Counted from the stretch's first letter, positions 45,115 through 53,541 are shown. The stretch is 64,000 bases of DNA from Nocardia vulneris (GCF_001613425.1 NZ_BDCI01000008.1:1-64000); one strand, 5' to 3'. Notes: generated by a model from the sequence alone, not told the origin. A program made the numbers and translations.

Positions 45115-45663
45115 TCAGACGGTGCCGCCCGCGGCCGACGGCGCGCCGGAAGCATCGCTCGGACCACTCATTTCGCGCGCGATGAACTCTTCCAGATCGA
45201 ACAGGTTCGACCCGGCGCGATCGGCGATATTGAGCAGGGTGGTCATATTGGCGACCTCCTCGACCTGCTCCTTCAGGAACCACTGCATGAACTGCTCGCC
45301 GAGGTAGTCGCCCTCTTCGCGGGCCGTGCTCGCCAGCTGGATGATCTGGTCGGTGACCGTCTTCTCCTGGGCGAGGGCCAGCGCGATCGGTTCGCGCACA
45401 TTCTCGAACTTGGATTTCGCGGCGTCGATCCCGGCGAGGTCGACACTGATATCGCGATCGAGGAAGTACTGCACGATCATCATCGCGTGATTGCGCTCTT
45501 CGACCGCCTGCGCGTAGAACCGCTTGGCCAACTGGGGCAGATCAGCATTGTCGAACCACACCGCGATAGCGATGTATTGATGTTCGGCATTGAATTCATG
45601 CCTGATCTGATCGTGAAGCAGGCCGTGGAATTTGCTGCGCGGGGACTCCGGATGGCTGGACAT
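45115..45663 (-). CDS. Ferritin, BfrB type
   Basis: 182 residues of a non-haem 24-mer ferritin. Ferroxidase ligands are all present: Glu23 (RHEFNAEHQY), Glu56 and His59 (AVEERNHAMM), Glu100 (LAQEKTVTDQ) and Gln in FMQWFLKEQVEEV. The C-terminal tail SGAPSAAGGTV resembles that of Rv3841 BfrB. It oxidises and stores iron. The ATG at 45663 has TAATGT (complement of 45670-45675) 7 nt upstream. An iron-box-like sequence lies 53-71 bp upstream (45716-45734), in the position where IdeR activates bfrB in M. tuberculosis. Confidence 0.93.
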   Translation of the reverse strand: MSSHPESPRSKFHGLLHDQIRHEFNAEHQYIAIAVWFDNADLPQLAKRFYAQAVEERNHAMMIVQYFLDRDISVDLAGIDAAKSKFENVREPIALALAQEKTVTDQIIQLASTAREEGDYLGEQFMQWFLKEQVEEVANMTTLLNIADRAGSNLFDLEEFIAREMSGPSDASGAPSAAGGTV

Positions 45664-45715
45664 AGAGGTGACATTAGCGCTGGTCAAGGCGCGTGTCATC
45701 CAAGTGCAACCTTAT

Positions 45716-45734
45716 TGAGGCTAGTATTGCCTAA
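45716..45734. promoter_or_regulatory. Degenerate IdeR iron box upstream of the ferritin gene
   Basis: Minus strand TTAGGCAATACTAGCCTCA matches 13 of 19 positions of the IdeR/DtxR consensus TTAGGTTAGGCTAACCTAA. The distance from the start suits activation. A half-site-like AAGGTTGCA follows at about 45705-45713. Confidence 0.5.
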
Positions 45735-46277
45735 TTAATTCTTTGCTGCGCCTGCCATTTTCGGCGTCGTGGTATCGACACGTTGGGGTGCCCTTAACTC
45801 GCGCGCAATGAACTGTTCGACATCGAACAGGTCGCCCGCCGCGCGATCGATCACGGCCAGCAGGGTGGTCATCCGGGCGACGTCTTCCACCTGCTCCTTG
45901 AGGAACCACTGGATGAACCGCTCGCCGAGATAGTCGCCCGATTCGCGGGCCGCCCGCGCCAGCCCGGTGATCTGGGTGCTCCGGTTCTGCTCGTCGTCCA
46001 GCAGGAAAGCTATTGCGGCACGCGGAGATTCGAAGCTGGACCGGACCTCGCGCAGCCCGCCGATCCGGATCTCCAGATCGCGATCGAGCAGATACTGGAC
46101 CATCCGCAGCGCGTGTGCGCGCTGCTCGGCGGACTTCGCGTAGCAGTGTTTGGCCAACTGCGGCAACCGATTCGAATCGAAGTACACGGCGGCGGCCAGA
46201 TACTGCTGGGCGGCGGTGAAGCCGCGGTGCAGTTGCTCGCGCAGCAGACCAGGGAACGACTCATCGATGTCGGCCAT
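45735..46277 (-). CDS. Ferritin paralogue with degenerate ferroxidase centre
   Basis: 180 residues, aligns without gaps with the neighbouring ferritin (offset of 4). Two of the site ligands are lost: Glu23 is replaced by Gly19 (HRGFTAAQQY) and Glu56 by Gln52 (AEQRAHALRM), while His55, Glu96 (DDEQNRSTQ) and the QWFLKEQVED segment remain. It may form mixed 24-mers with the active ferritin, as H and L chains do, or bind iron without oxidising it. The ATG at 46277 has TAACGT (complement of 46285-46290) 7 nt upstream, which overlaps the LCP stop codon. Followed by the active ferritin 72 bp downstream. Confidence 0.88.
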   Translation of the reverse strand: MADIDESFPGLLREQLHRGFTAAQQYLAAAVYFDSNRLPQLAKHCYAKSAEQRAHALRMVQYLLDRDLEIRIGGLREVRSSFESPRAAIAFLLDDEQNRSTQITGLARAARESGDYLGERFIQWFLKEQVEDVARMTTLLAVIDRAAGDLFDVEQFIARELRAPQRVDTTTPKMAGAAKN

Positions 46278-46287
46278 GTGATCGACG

Positions 46288-47604
46288 TTACCTGGTGAGC
46301 AGATCCTCCGGGATCGGTTGGTCCTTCGCGAGCGCCTCGAAGAACCCGCTCGCCTTGCTCTTGTCCCAGAGCAGCACATTGCCGCTGGCGGTGTCGTCGA
46401 AGCCGCCGATCGGCACCGTCGTGGCCACGGTATCGCCGCGCAGCGCCCAGCCGAGCTGACCCAGGTTCCAGATGTGGTCCCCGTTGTCGACCTTCAGCGA
46501 CTTGACCGTGTCCGAGGCCAACGGCCAGAGCTTGAACGGATTGGCCAGTGTCGCAGCGCTTGTCGCCTTCTTCAGCAAGGCGGACATGAAGATGCGCTGG
46601 TTGTTCATCCGGTCCAGGTCGGCCAGCGCGGTCGCGCGGCTGCGCACGAAACCGAGTGCCTCCGGTCCGGTCAGTTTCTGGCAGCCCGCGGGCAGGTTGA
46701 TTCCGGCCAGCGGGTCGTCGATGGCGGTGGGCAGGCACACGTCGATGCCGCCGAGCGCGTCGACCACGCCAGCGAAACCGCTGAAACCGATCTGCGCGTA
46801 GTGGTCGATGCGCAGGCCGGTGGCGATCTCGACGGTCTGCACGAGCAGCGGCGCGCCGCCGATCGCGAAGGCGGCGTTCAGCTTGTCCTTGCCGTTGCCG
46901 GGGATGCTGACGTACGAGTCGCGCGGCAGGCTGACCAACGTCGCCTTCCCCGACTTCGGGACGTGCACGAGCATGATCGTGTCGGTGCGTTCCGGGCCGA
47001 CCTCGCCGCCGGTGGCGAGCTCCTGCTCCTGCTCGGGGGACAAACCCGCGCGGCCGTCGGAACCGACGAGCAGCCAGTTGGTGCCCGGCGTGTCCCCGAC
47101 GCGTTCGGCGTAGTTCGCCAAGGCGGGGATACGGGTCAGGGATCGGTCGAGTTGGATCACGGCACCGATCGCGGCCAGCACGAGCACCAGCAGCAACACC
47201 AGGAACCAGCGGAAATAGTGGCGCTTGCGGCGCGGCCGCGGAGCCCGCTCCCGCCGCGGCGGTGCCGACGGCGGCGGTGGGGGCGGCGCGCCACGGAACT
47301 GCCGCGGCGGCGGATCCTCGCGGTAGGGGACCGGCTGCTGCGTCGGCGCGTGGGTCGGCGGGCGTCGCTTGTCCATCGGTGGCGGCATCCGCGTCGCGGC
47401 CTGCTCCGGCGGCACCTGCGAATAGGCGAGCGGTTGGGCGTGCGGGCCGCCGCGCCGCATCACCTGCGTCGGTTCGACGTACGGCGCACGCGGGTCGCCG
47501 GGGGGCGGGCCCGCCCGGTGCGGCCCGGGCCGCGGCAGCGGCGGCCGGCCGGGCGGCGGCACCCGGCGCATCGGTGCGCGGTACTGGGGGTCGTCGCCAT
47601 TCAT
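46288..47604 (-). CDS. LCP (LytR-CpsA-Psr) family cell-wall ligase
   Basis: 438 residues. A disordered cytosolic Pro/Arg-rich N-terminus of about 125 residues is followed by one TM helix (FRWFLVLLLVLVLAAIGAVI) and the extracellular LCP domain. Conserved parts are LLVGSDGRAGLSP, GPERTDTIMLVHVPK, SLPRDSYVSIPG and GPEALGFVRSRAT. In mycolata such enzymes attach arabinogalactan to peptidoglycan. There is an ATG at 47604 with TAGAGT (complement of 47612-47617) ending 7 nt upstream. Confidence 0.93.
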   Translation of the reverse strand: MNGDDPQYRAPMRRVPPPGRPPLPRPGPHRAGPPPGDPRAPYVEPTQVMRRGGPHAQPLAYSQVPPEQAATRMPPPMDKRRPPTHAPTQQPVPYREDPPPRQFRGAPPPPPPSAPPRRERAPRPRRKRHYFRWFLVLLLVLVLAAIGAVIQLDRSLTRIPALANYAERVGDTPGTNWLLVGSDGRAGLSPEQEQELATGGEVGPERTDTIMLVHVPKSGKATLVSLPRDSYVSIPGNGKDKLNAAFAIGGAPLLVQTVEIATGLRIDHYAQIGFSGFAGVVDALGGIDVCLPTAIDDPLAGINLPAGCQKLTGPEALGFVRSRATALADLDRMNNQRIFMSALLKKATSAATLANPFKLWPLASDTVKSLKVDNGDHIWNLGQLGWALRGDTVATTVPIGGFDDTASGNVLLWDKSKASGFFEALAKDQPIPEDLLTR

Positions 47605-47805
47605 CACAAAGACTCTACTTATCGCTCGTCGTTCGGGGTGGTCGTGCGACGGATCGATCTCGGTCCGGCGCGACTGCCCGGCGCGCCGAAGCCAGTGCCC
47701 TTCCGTCGGAGCACTCTCTATGAATTCGCCTGGGCTGATTCACTGTTATCGCCTGGCCGGAAACAGTTGGGTCACGACTGGATCGGCGCAGGTCGGCCGC
47801 TCGGG

Positions 47806-47838
47806 CCCGGTTCGCCTGCCGGACCGGGAAAGTTTTTT
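47806..47838 (+). terminator. Orphan terminator-like hairpin with T-tract
   Basis: CCCGGT (47806-47811) and ACCGGG (47823-47828) with an 11-nt loop are followed by AAAG and six T (47833-47838). No plus-strand gene ends here: upstream 200 bp are non-coding, which would suit a small RNA. Confidence 0.5.
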
Positions 47839-47858
47839 CGGAATTCGTGGGCCGTGGA

Positions 47859-47885
47859 TGTCGAGAACGCGTAGACGGCTCCGTC
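47859..47885 (+). promoter_or_regulatory. ECF42-type promoter upstream of the DGPF/sigma pair
   Basis: TGTCGA (47859-47864), then 17 nt, then CGTC (47882-47885). As I recall, ECF42 promoters have TGTCGA at -35 and CGA/TC at -10. It is 50 bp before the DGPF gene, so autoregulation by the downstream sigma factor is likely. Confidence 0.6.
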
Positions 47886-47934
47886 CCAGGGGCACAGCGG
47901 CCAGAATGGGCCGAACCACATCGAGGAGATCAAG

Positions 47935-48345
47935 ATGGCGAAGTACTTGCTGCTCAAGCACTACCGCGGCGGCCCGGACCGGGCCGTGGATTACCCGCCG
48001 ATGGACCAGTGGACCCCGGCGGAGGTCGACGCGCACCTCGGGTTCATGCGTGATTTCGCGGCCCGGTTGGAGCAGACGGGCGAGTTCGTCGACACCCAGG
48101 CGCTGTCCCCCGAGGGCACGTTCGTGCGGTACGACGGAGAGGGGCGGCCGCCGGTGACCGACGGGCCGTTCGCCGAGACCAAGGACCTGATCGCCGGCTG
48201 GTTGATCATCGATGTCGACTCGTGGGACCGCGCGGTGGAACTGGCGCGCGAGCTGTCCGCGGCGCCCGGCCCCGGCGGCGAGCCGATCTGCGAATGGCTG
48301 GAGGTGCGGCCGTTCTACGGTGTGCCGGCGACCATCACGGAGTGA
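47935..48345 (+). CDS. YCII-related DGPF-domain protein
   Basis: 136 residues starting MAKYLLLKHYRGG. It contains the DGPF tetrapeptide in VTDGPFAETKDLIAG and a WLEVRPFYG end, the two marks of the DGPF subgroup of YCII proteins. The biochemical role of the group is unknown; genes in it sit next to ECF42 sigma factors. GAGGAG lies 6 nt before the ATG. Its TGA overlaps the GTG of the sigma gene. Confidence 0.9.
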   Translation: MAKYLLLKHYRGGPDRAVDYPPMDQWTPAEVDAHLGFMRDFAARLEQTGEFVDTQALSPEGTFVRYDGEGRPPVTDGPFAETKDLIAGWLIIDVDSWDRAVELARELSAAPGPGGEPICEWLEVRPFYGVPATITE

Positions 48346-49505
48346 CGGCGGTGGACGAGGCGTTGCTGCGTACGCTCACGCCTGCTGTCCTCGGGATCCT
48401 CGTCCGCCGCGGCGCAGACTTCGCGGCGGCCGAGGATGCCGTGCAGGAGGCGCTGATCGAAACGCTGCGCGCCTGGCCGGACGAGCCGCCGCGGGATCCC
48501 AAGGGCTGGTTGGTCGCGGTGGCCTGGCGCAAATTCCTCGATGCCGCCCGCGCCGAGACGTCGCGGCGCAGACGGGAGGAACTCGTCGAGGTCGAGCCCC
48601 CGCCCGGCCCGGCCGAGACCGCGGACGACACGCTGCAGCTGTATTTCCTGTGCGCGCATCCGTCTCTGACACCGGCTTCGGCCGTCGCGCTCACCTTGCG
48701 CGCGGTCGGCGGCCTCACCACGCGCCAGATCGCGGAGGCCTACCTCGTGCCGGAAGCGACCATGGCGCAACGGATCAGCCGGGCCAAACGGACCGTGTCG
48801 AGCGTCCGGCTGAACCGGGCCGGGGATGTCGCGACCGTGCTGCGCGTGCTCTACCTGGTGTTCAACGAGGGCTACTCCGGCGACGTCGATCTCGCGGCCG
48901 AGGCGATCCGGCTCACCCGCCAGCTGGCGGCCGTGACCGCGCACGAGGAGGTCGCCGGTCTGCTCGCGCTCATGCTGCTGCATCACGCGCGTCGCCCCGC
49001 CCGGACCAGCGCCGACGGCAGTCTCGTGCCGCTCGCCGAACAGGACCGCACCCGGTGGGATACCCGTCTGATCGCCGAAGGCGTCGACATCCTCCAGACC
49101 GCACTGGCCCGCGATCGGCTCGGCGAGTTCCAGGCCCAAGCCGCCATCGCCGCGCTGCACGCCGACGCCCGGACCGCCGAGGAGACCGACTGGGTGCAGA
49201 TCGTCGAGTGGTACGACGAATTGGTCGCGCTCACCGACAGTCCGGTCGCGCGCCTCAACCGGGCCGTCGCGGTCGGTGCGGCCGACGGCCCACGCGCCGG
49301 CCTGGCCGCCCTGGCCGACCTCGACCCCGCCCTCCCCAGGTACTCCGCCGTCGAGGCCTACCTGCGCGAACGCGACGGCGACCCGGAAACCGCCGCCCGG
49401 CTCTACCGCGAAGCCGCCCTCGCCGCCACGTCCCTCCCCGAACGCGTGCACCTCACCCGCCAGGCCGCCCGGCTCAACGGCGAACTGCGGGACGGGTCGA
49501 GCTGA
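48342..49505 (+). CDS. ECF42-group RNA polymerase sigma factor with C-terminal extension
   Basis: 387 residues. Sigma-2 region is ILVRRGADFAAAEDAVQEALIETLRAWPDE with the WLVAVAWRKFLDAAR DNA-binding helix. Sigma-4 region has TTRQIAEAYLVPEATMAQRISRAK. The C-terminal 200 residues are DUF6596 and TPR-like helices (WVQIVEWYDELVAL, NRAVAVGAADG), typical for ECF42, which lacks an anti-sigma gene. The start GTG 48342 overlaps the DGPF stop (GTGA). A likely target promoter lies upstream of the pair (47859-47885). Confidence 0.92.
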   Translation: MTAVDEALLRTLTPAVLGILVRRGADFAAAEDAVQEALIETLRAWPDEPPRDPKGWLVAVAWRKFLDAARAETSRRRREELVEVEPPPGPAETADDTLQLYFLCAHPSLTPASAVALTLRAVGGLTTRQIAEAYLVPEATMAQRISRAKRTVSSVRLNRAGDVATVLRVLYLVFNEGYSGDVDLAAEAIRLTRQLAAVTAHEEVAGLLALMLLHHARRPARTSADGSLVPLAEQDRTRWDTRLIAEGVDILQTALARDRLGEFQAQAAIAALHADARTAEETDWVQIVEWYDELVALTDSPVARLNRAVAVGAADGPRAGLAALADLDPALPRYSAVEAYLRERDGDPETAARLYREAALAATSLPERVHLTRQAARLNGELRDGSS

Positions 49506-49550
49506 GCAGCGTTTTCTGCTGTTCCGTTGCCGCACAGCCGGTCTCGCGGG

Positions 49551-50339
49551 CTACGGCAACCAGGAGACGTGGCCGCGCAGGGCGGTGTAGCCGAGGTAGG
49601 CGACCGCGTCGATGGTGGCGTGCGCGAGCACGAGCGGCCACAGTTTGTTCGTGCGCTGCCAGTAGCGGCCGAACACCAAGCCCATCACCACGTTTCCGAT
49701 GCCGCCGCCGAGGCCCTGGTACAGGTGGTAGCTGCCGCGCAGCAGCGCCGAGGCGAACAGCGCCGAATTCTCCGACCAGCCGAGCCTGCGCAACCGGGTG
49801 ATCAGGAACGCGACCACGATGATCTCTTCGGCCAGCGAATTCGCGCACGCGGACAGGATCAACGCGGGCAACCGCCACCAGTGGTCGCCGATCGAGGCGG
49901 GCACGATCGTCACGCTCAGCCCCAGTGCGTGCGCGGTCAGATACAGGCCCAGGCCCGGCAGGCCGATCACGGCGGCCAGCACCAGTCCCGGCAGCACATC
50001 GGCGCGCCACCGCACGCGTGCCGCCAGCCCGATCAGTCGCGGCCCGATTCCGCTGCGCCACAACAGATACAGGCCGAGCGCCGCCCACCCCAGCAGCCGC
50101 GCCACGCTCAGCAGCTGGAACAGCAGGTCGATGATCGACTGAGCCGAGCGCGACGGATTCAACGCGACCGTGCGCCCACCCACGCCGCCCGGCGCGAGCG
50201 CGCTCTCCACCAGCGACAACGCCGCATTGAGCCCGCTCAACCCGAAGGTGACCACGAGCACGACCGCGATCTCGAGCTTGATCCCGAGCCGCTCCCGCCC
50301 GGTCAGCTCCGCCGACTCGTCACCAACCGCACCACGCAT
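49551..50339 (-). CDS. CPBP family intramembrane metalloprotease
   Basis: 262 residues and about eight hydrophobic helices. The family motif EExxxxxxL is in NSLAEEIIVVAFLITRL, followed by RGSYHLYQGLGGGIGN (His) and LVLAHATIDAVAY (HxxxD). CPBP proteins cleave or process membrane substrates; some are bacteriocin immunity or CAAX-type peptidases. Substrate is unknown. ATG at 50339 has TAGATT (complement of 50346-50351) 6 nt upstream. Convergent with the sigma gene, without terminator. Confidence 0.9.
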   Translation of the reverse strand: MRGAVGDESAELTGRERLGIKLEIAVVLVVTFGLSGLNAALSLVESALAPGGVGGRTVALNPSRSAQSIIDLLFQLLSVARLLGWAALGLYLLWRSGIGPRLIGLAARVRWRADVLPGLVLAAVIGLPGLGLYLTAHALGLSVTIVPASIGDHWWRLPALILSACANSLAEEIIVVAFLITRLRRLGWSENSALFASALLRGSYHLYQGLGGGIGNVVMGLVFGRYWQRTNKLWPLVLAHATIDAVAYLGYTALRGHVSWLP

Positions 50340-50516
50340 CCCTCGAATCTATTGCCCGCCCCGGCCCGCGTCGCGCCACGCACCGCCGCGGACTACGCGG
50401 CGCTCGACAGCGCTACACCTGATGCGGTCGAAGCGGCCCTGGCCGCTGCCGAAACGCGACGAGCCCACCGCCCCCGGGTGCAGTGCCTGGCGTGCGGCGC
50501 CAGGTGGTTCAGATGC

Positions 50517-51284
50517 TCAGATGCGGCGCAGGCCGTTGAGGAAGGGGCAGCCTGCGAGGGTGCGGACCGCGCGGCTGAGCGCCTCGATGTCGTCGGCGGG
50601 GGAGGTGAAGGGGAGCCGGAAGTCGTGGTCGCCGTCGCGTCCTTCGACGCGCAGGGTGAGGCCGTAGCGGTCGATCGCGAGCGGGTGCACGATGCCGTGC
50701 TGCAGGCGCGGCGGCAGGTGCCTGGCCAGCTGCGCGACCACATCGGCATGGTCGGCGTCCATGTGCTGCAACCACGCGGATTCCAAGGTGCAGAACGGAT
50801 CCGGCTGGGCCAGCCGCAGTTCGTCGACGCTGACCGACTCGGCGCCGGTCGAGTCGGCGACCACCGCGGAGTTGATCACCAGGCGCAGCAGCGTCGCGGT
50901 GTGGCCGACATCGAGCAGACCCGGATCAGGGTTCTCCTTGGCGACCTCGGTGGCCAGCGCGCGCTGCGCCTGCGTCGGCACCGCACGCACCCAGCCGCGC
51001 AACCACACCAGCGCGCGCACCGGCTCGCGCAGCGGCAGCGGCGCGTGATCGGTGAGCTCCAGCACCGCGGGGGCGCCCGCGTCCGGCGAATTCCCGGCCA
51101 GCACCGCGGCCACCGACGTGGTCGGCACCGCGATCACGGCGTCGCCGCATTCGCGCACGTGATGGACCGAGATCGGCGTCGGATCGATGCCGGGCATGGC
51201 CAGCACGGCGTGTTCGGCATGCGCGCAGGCACTGCGCACCCGCTCGGCCGTGGACGGCGCGACGGTCGGTGTCGGACGCGGCAT
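50517..51284 (-). CDS. DUF2470 domain protein (haem/iron-linked)
   Basis: 255 residues starting MPRPTPTVAPSTAERV. The first 150 residues form a split-barrel-like part (AVIAVPTTSVAAVL, HAPLPLREPVRALVWLRGWV). The C-terminal 90 residues form DUF2470 (WLQHMDADHADVVAQLARHL, GLTLRVEGRDG). DUF2470 occurs at the C-terminus of HugZ-like haem oxygenases. From memory Rv3839 is the counterpart. GGAGG lies 5 nt before the ATG at 51284, so the ATG at 51329 was not used. An IdeR box lies 46 bp upstream, which suggests iron repression. Confidence 0.85.
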   Translation of the reverse strand: MPRPTPTVAPSTAERVRSACAHAEHAVLAMPGIDPTPISVHHVRECGDAVIAVPTTSVAAVLAGNSPDAGAPAVLELTDHAPLPLREPVRALVWLRGWVRAVPTQAQRALATEVAKENPDPGLLDVGHTATLLRLVINSAVVADSTGAESVSVDELRLAQPDPFCTLESAWLQHMDADHADVVAQLARHLPPRLQHGIVHPLAIDRYGLTLRVEGRDGDHDFRLPFTSPADDIEALSRAVRTLAGCPFLNGLRRI

Positions 51285-51329
51285 ACAAACCTCCGTGGTC
51301 GGGCTCTGCTCGCCTCGCTCGGCGCTCAA

Positions 51330-51348
51330 TTAGGTTACCCTAAGCTAA
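51330..51348. promoter_or_regulatory. IdeR/DtxR iron box
   Basis: TTAGGTTACCCTAAGCTAA, 16 of 19 matches to TTAGGTTAGGCTAACCTAA. It lies 46 bp before the DUF2470 start and 95 bp before the plus-strand gene at 51443. The first is the more likely target. Confidence 0.8.
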
Positions 51349-51442
51349 GTGACGTGCGGGACATCCGCAAGCGTTCCCGCCACCCTGATCCTGAGAATTC
51401 ACCCGCGAACCCGGACGCGAACCCGGTTGTTACGGTGGGTCG

Positions 51443-51859
51443 GTGGCGCACGGATCGGAATCAGCGAGCGAACCGGTACTCGTGGCACTGACCGTGCCCG
51501 CACGGCGCAGCCTGGTCGAAGGTCTGGTCCGCACCCCGCGGGCCGAGGTGCCGGCGCCCGTGCTCGACGCGGACGCGCCCGACGCCGAGATCGCCGAATT
51601 CCTGGCGGGCATCGTGCACACCGATTCCGGTTTCGTCGCCCGCACCGGCTCCGGCGACCGCGCCCTGGCCATCATCGCCGCCACCGCCGCCGCGCTCTGC
51701 GGTGAGGACATCCCGGCCGCGCTCGCCCACCCCGATCTCCCTTTCCTGACCGGCCTGAAACCCCCTGCGGTAGAAGCACTCCGCTCCGTGCTGCTCGCCA
51801 TCGAAACCGACGACCCGGACACCCTCACCGCAGCCCTGACACCCCTCGCCACCTCCTGA
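51443..51859 (+). CDS. Small acidic protein of unknown function
   Basis: 138 residues starting MAHGSESASEPVLVALTVPARRSLVEGLVRTPR. Ala-rich and helical: IAEFLAGIVHTDSGFVARTGSGDRALAIIAATAAALCGE. No recognised domain. Start GTG 51443 with TACGGT (51431-51436) 6 nt upstream. Divergent from the DUF2470 gene, with the iron box between; control by IdeR cannot be excluded. Confidence 0.65.
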   Translation: MAHGSESASEPVLVALTVPARRSLVEGLVRTPRAEVPAPVLDADAPDAEIAEFLAGIVHTDSGFVARTGSGDRALAIIAATAAALCGEDIPAALAHPDLPFLTGLKPPAVEALRSVLLAIETDDPDTLTAALTPLATS

Positions 51860-51934
51860 ACCGGGGGTGACCGGAGGGTGGGGACGCGGTGAATCTCGGG
51901 AGGGTCGGCCGCGGACGCAAGTAAGGTCGTAACC

Positions 51935-52849
51935 GTGCCGCGTATCGCGTACTTCGGGCCCTCCGGAACCTTCACCGAGATGGCCCTCGCCGACCTCGAG
52001 ATCTCGGGAGCCTTCGAAGGGGCTGTCGAGCGTGTCGCCGCGCCCAGTCAGGGTGCCGCGCTGGAGCTGATCCGGAGCGGAGACGTCGACGGCGCGGTGG
52101 TGCCGATCGAGAGTTCCGTGGAGGGTTCGATCTCCGCGACCCTCGATTCCCTGGCGATCGGTCCGCGGTTACAGATCGTCGCGGAAACCGAGCTGGAGGT
52201 GACCTTCACGATCCTGGGCCGCCCCGGCGCCACCCTCGCCGAGGTGCGCACGCTGGCCGCCTATCCGGTGGCTGCCGCGCAGGTCCGCGAATGGGTCGCC
52301 CGCGAGTTGCCGCAGGCGCAGCCCTACACCTCGGCATCCAACGCCGCGGCCGCCGAGGACGTCGCGGCGGGTAAGGCCGATGCCGCCGTGTCCACCGCGC
52401 TGGCCGGGCAACGGCTCGGTTTGATCGCGCTGGCCACCGGTGTCGCCGATGTCGAGCAGGCGATCACCCGCTTCGTGCTGGTGACGCCGCCTCGGGTGGC
52501 ACCGCCGGCCACCGGTGCCGACCGGACCTCGATCGTGCTCGAACTGCCGAACGAACCCGGTTCGCTGATGCGCGCCTTCGCCGAATTCGCCACGCGCGGT
52601 ATCGATTTGACCAGGATCGAATCCCGGCCGACGCGGACCGGGATGGGCACCTACCGCTTCTATCTCGACTGTGTCGGGCATATCGATGACATCGCGGTCG
52701 CCGAGGCCCTCAAGGCTTTGCATCGCACGGCCCGGATCCGGTTCCTCGGTTCCTGGCCCGCGACCTCGGCGACCGGCACGCCGCCGCCGTCCGACGAGCC
52801 CGCGGCGGCGTGGCTGACCCAGCTGCGAAAGGGGGTGGCGGATCTGTGA
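51935..52849 (+). CDS. pheA: Prephenate dehydratase
   Basis: 304 residues. N-terminal PDT domain with YFGPSGTFTEMAL, GAVVPIESSVEGSISATLD and ITRFVLV. C-terminal ACT regulatory domain begins at about 195 (SIVLELPNEPGSLMRAFAEFA) with ESRP for phenylalanine binding. It converts prephenate to phenylpyruvate for Phe synthesis and is feedback-inhibited. Together with the secreted chorismate mutase (7916) it is the only aromatic pathway gene in the window. Start GTG 51935, TAAGGT (51922-51927) 7 nt upstream. It overlaps the following phosphatase (GTGA). Confidence 0.95.
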   Translation: MPRIAYFGPSGTFTEMALADLEISGAFEGAVERVAAPSQGAALELIRSGDVDGAVVPIESSVEGSISATLDSLAIGPRLQIVAETELEVTFTILGRPGATLAEVRTLAAYPVAAAQVREWVARELPQAQPYTSASNAAAAEDVAAGKADAAVSTALAGQRLGLIALATGVADVEQAITRFVLVTPPRVAPPATGADRTSIVLELPNEPGSLMRAFAEFATRGIDLTRIESRPTRTGMGTYRFYLDCVGHIDDIAVAEALKALHRTARIRFLGSWPATSATGTPPPSDEPAAAWLTQLRKGVADL

Positions 52850-53541
52850 GTACCGCACCGGATTCCGGCCGCACGATCGGCCCGGCCAAGTTGGTGCTGG
52901 TCCGGCACGGCGAGACCGAGGGCAACGTGGCGAAGTTGCTCGACACCAAGGTGCCCGGCCTGCCGCTCACCGAACGCGGTGCGGCACAGGCGAAGACGTT
53001 CGGCGAGACCCTGCTGACGCCGCCGCGCGTGCTGTTCTGCTCGGCCGCGCTGCGTGCCCGGCAGACCGCGGGCTACATCGAGGCCGCGACCGGGGTGCCC
53101 GCCACCGTCCTGGACAACCTGCAGGAGGTGCAGGCCGGTGACCTGGAGGGCTTGCACAGCGAGGAAGCGCACCTGTTCTTCCAGCGCATCTACCGCGCCT
53201 GGCACGAGGGCGACCTGGATGAACGCATCCCCGGCGGGGAATCCGGCAACGACATCCTGGCCAGGTTCTTCCCCGTGCTCGAAGACCTGCGCGAGCGCTA
53301 CCTGTCCGGCTCCGGCGAGGGCGATGTCCTGCTGGTGAACCACGGTGCCGCCATGCGCCTGGTCTCCCGCTACCTGGCCGACGTCCGCCCGCCGTTCACC
53401 ACCAACAACCATCTCGACAACACCGAAACCATCGAACTGGTCCCGCTCCCCGACGGCGGTTGGAGTTGCATCCGCTGGGGCCGCTTCACCCCACCCTTCG
53501 GCTACGACGTCTCACCCACCCCCGACGACCCGATGGGCTGA
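52846..53541 (+). CDS. Histidine phosphatase family protein (pheA-linked)
   Basis: 231 residues. Phosphohistidine motif KLVLVRHGETEGNVAKLL, CSAALRARQTAGY and LLVNHGAAMRLVSRYL with the second catalytic His; IPGGESGNDILARFFP. From memory it matches Rv3837c, next to pheA in mycobacteria. Substrate unknown. GTG at 52846 overlaps the pheA stop; the coding frame is open 12 codons further but within pheA. A long non-coding repeat region follows. Confidence 0.92.
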   Translation: MSTAPDSGRTIGPAKLVLVRHGETEGNVAKLLDTKVPGLPLTERGAAQAKTFGETLLTPPRVLFCSAALRARQTAGYIEAATGVPATVLDNLQEVQAGDLEGLHSEEAHLFFQRIYRAWHEGDLDERIPGGESGNDILARFFPVLEDLRERYLSGSGEGDVLLVNHGAAMRLVSRYLADVRPPFTTNNHLDNTETIELVPLPDGGWSCIRWGRFTPPFGYDVSPTPDDPMG

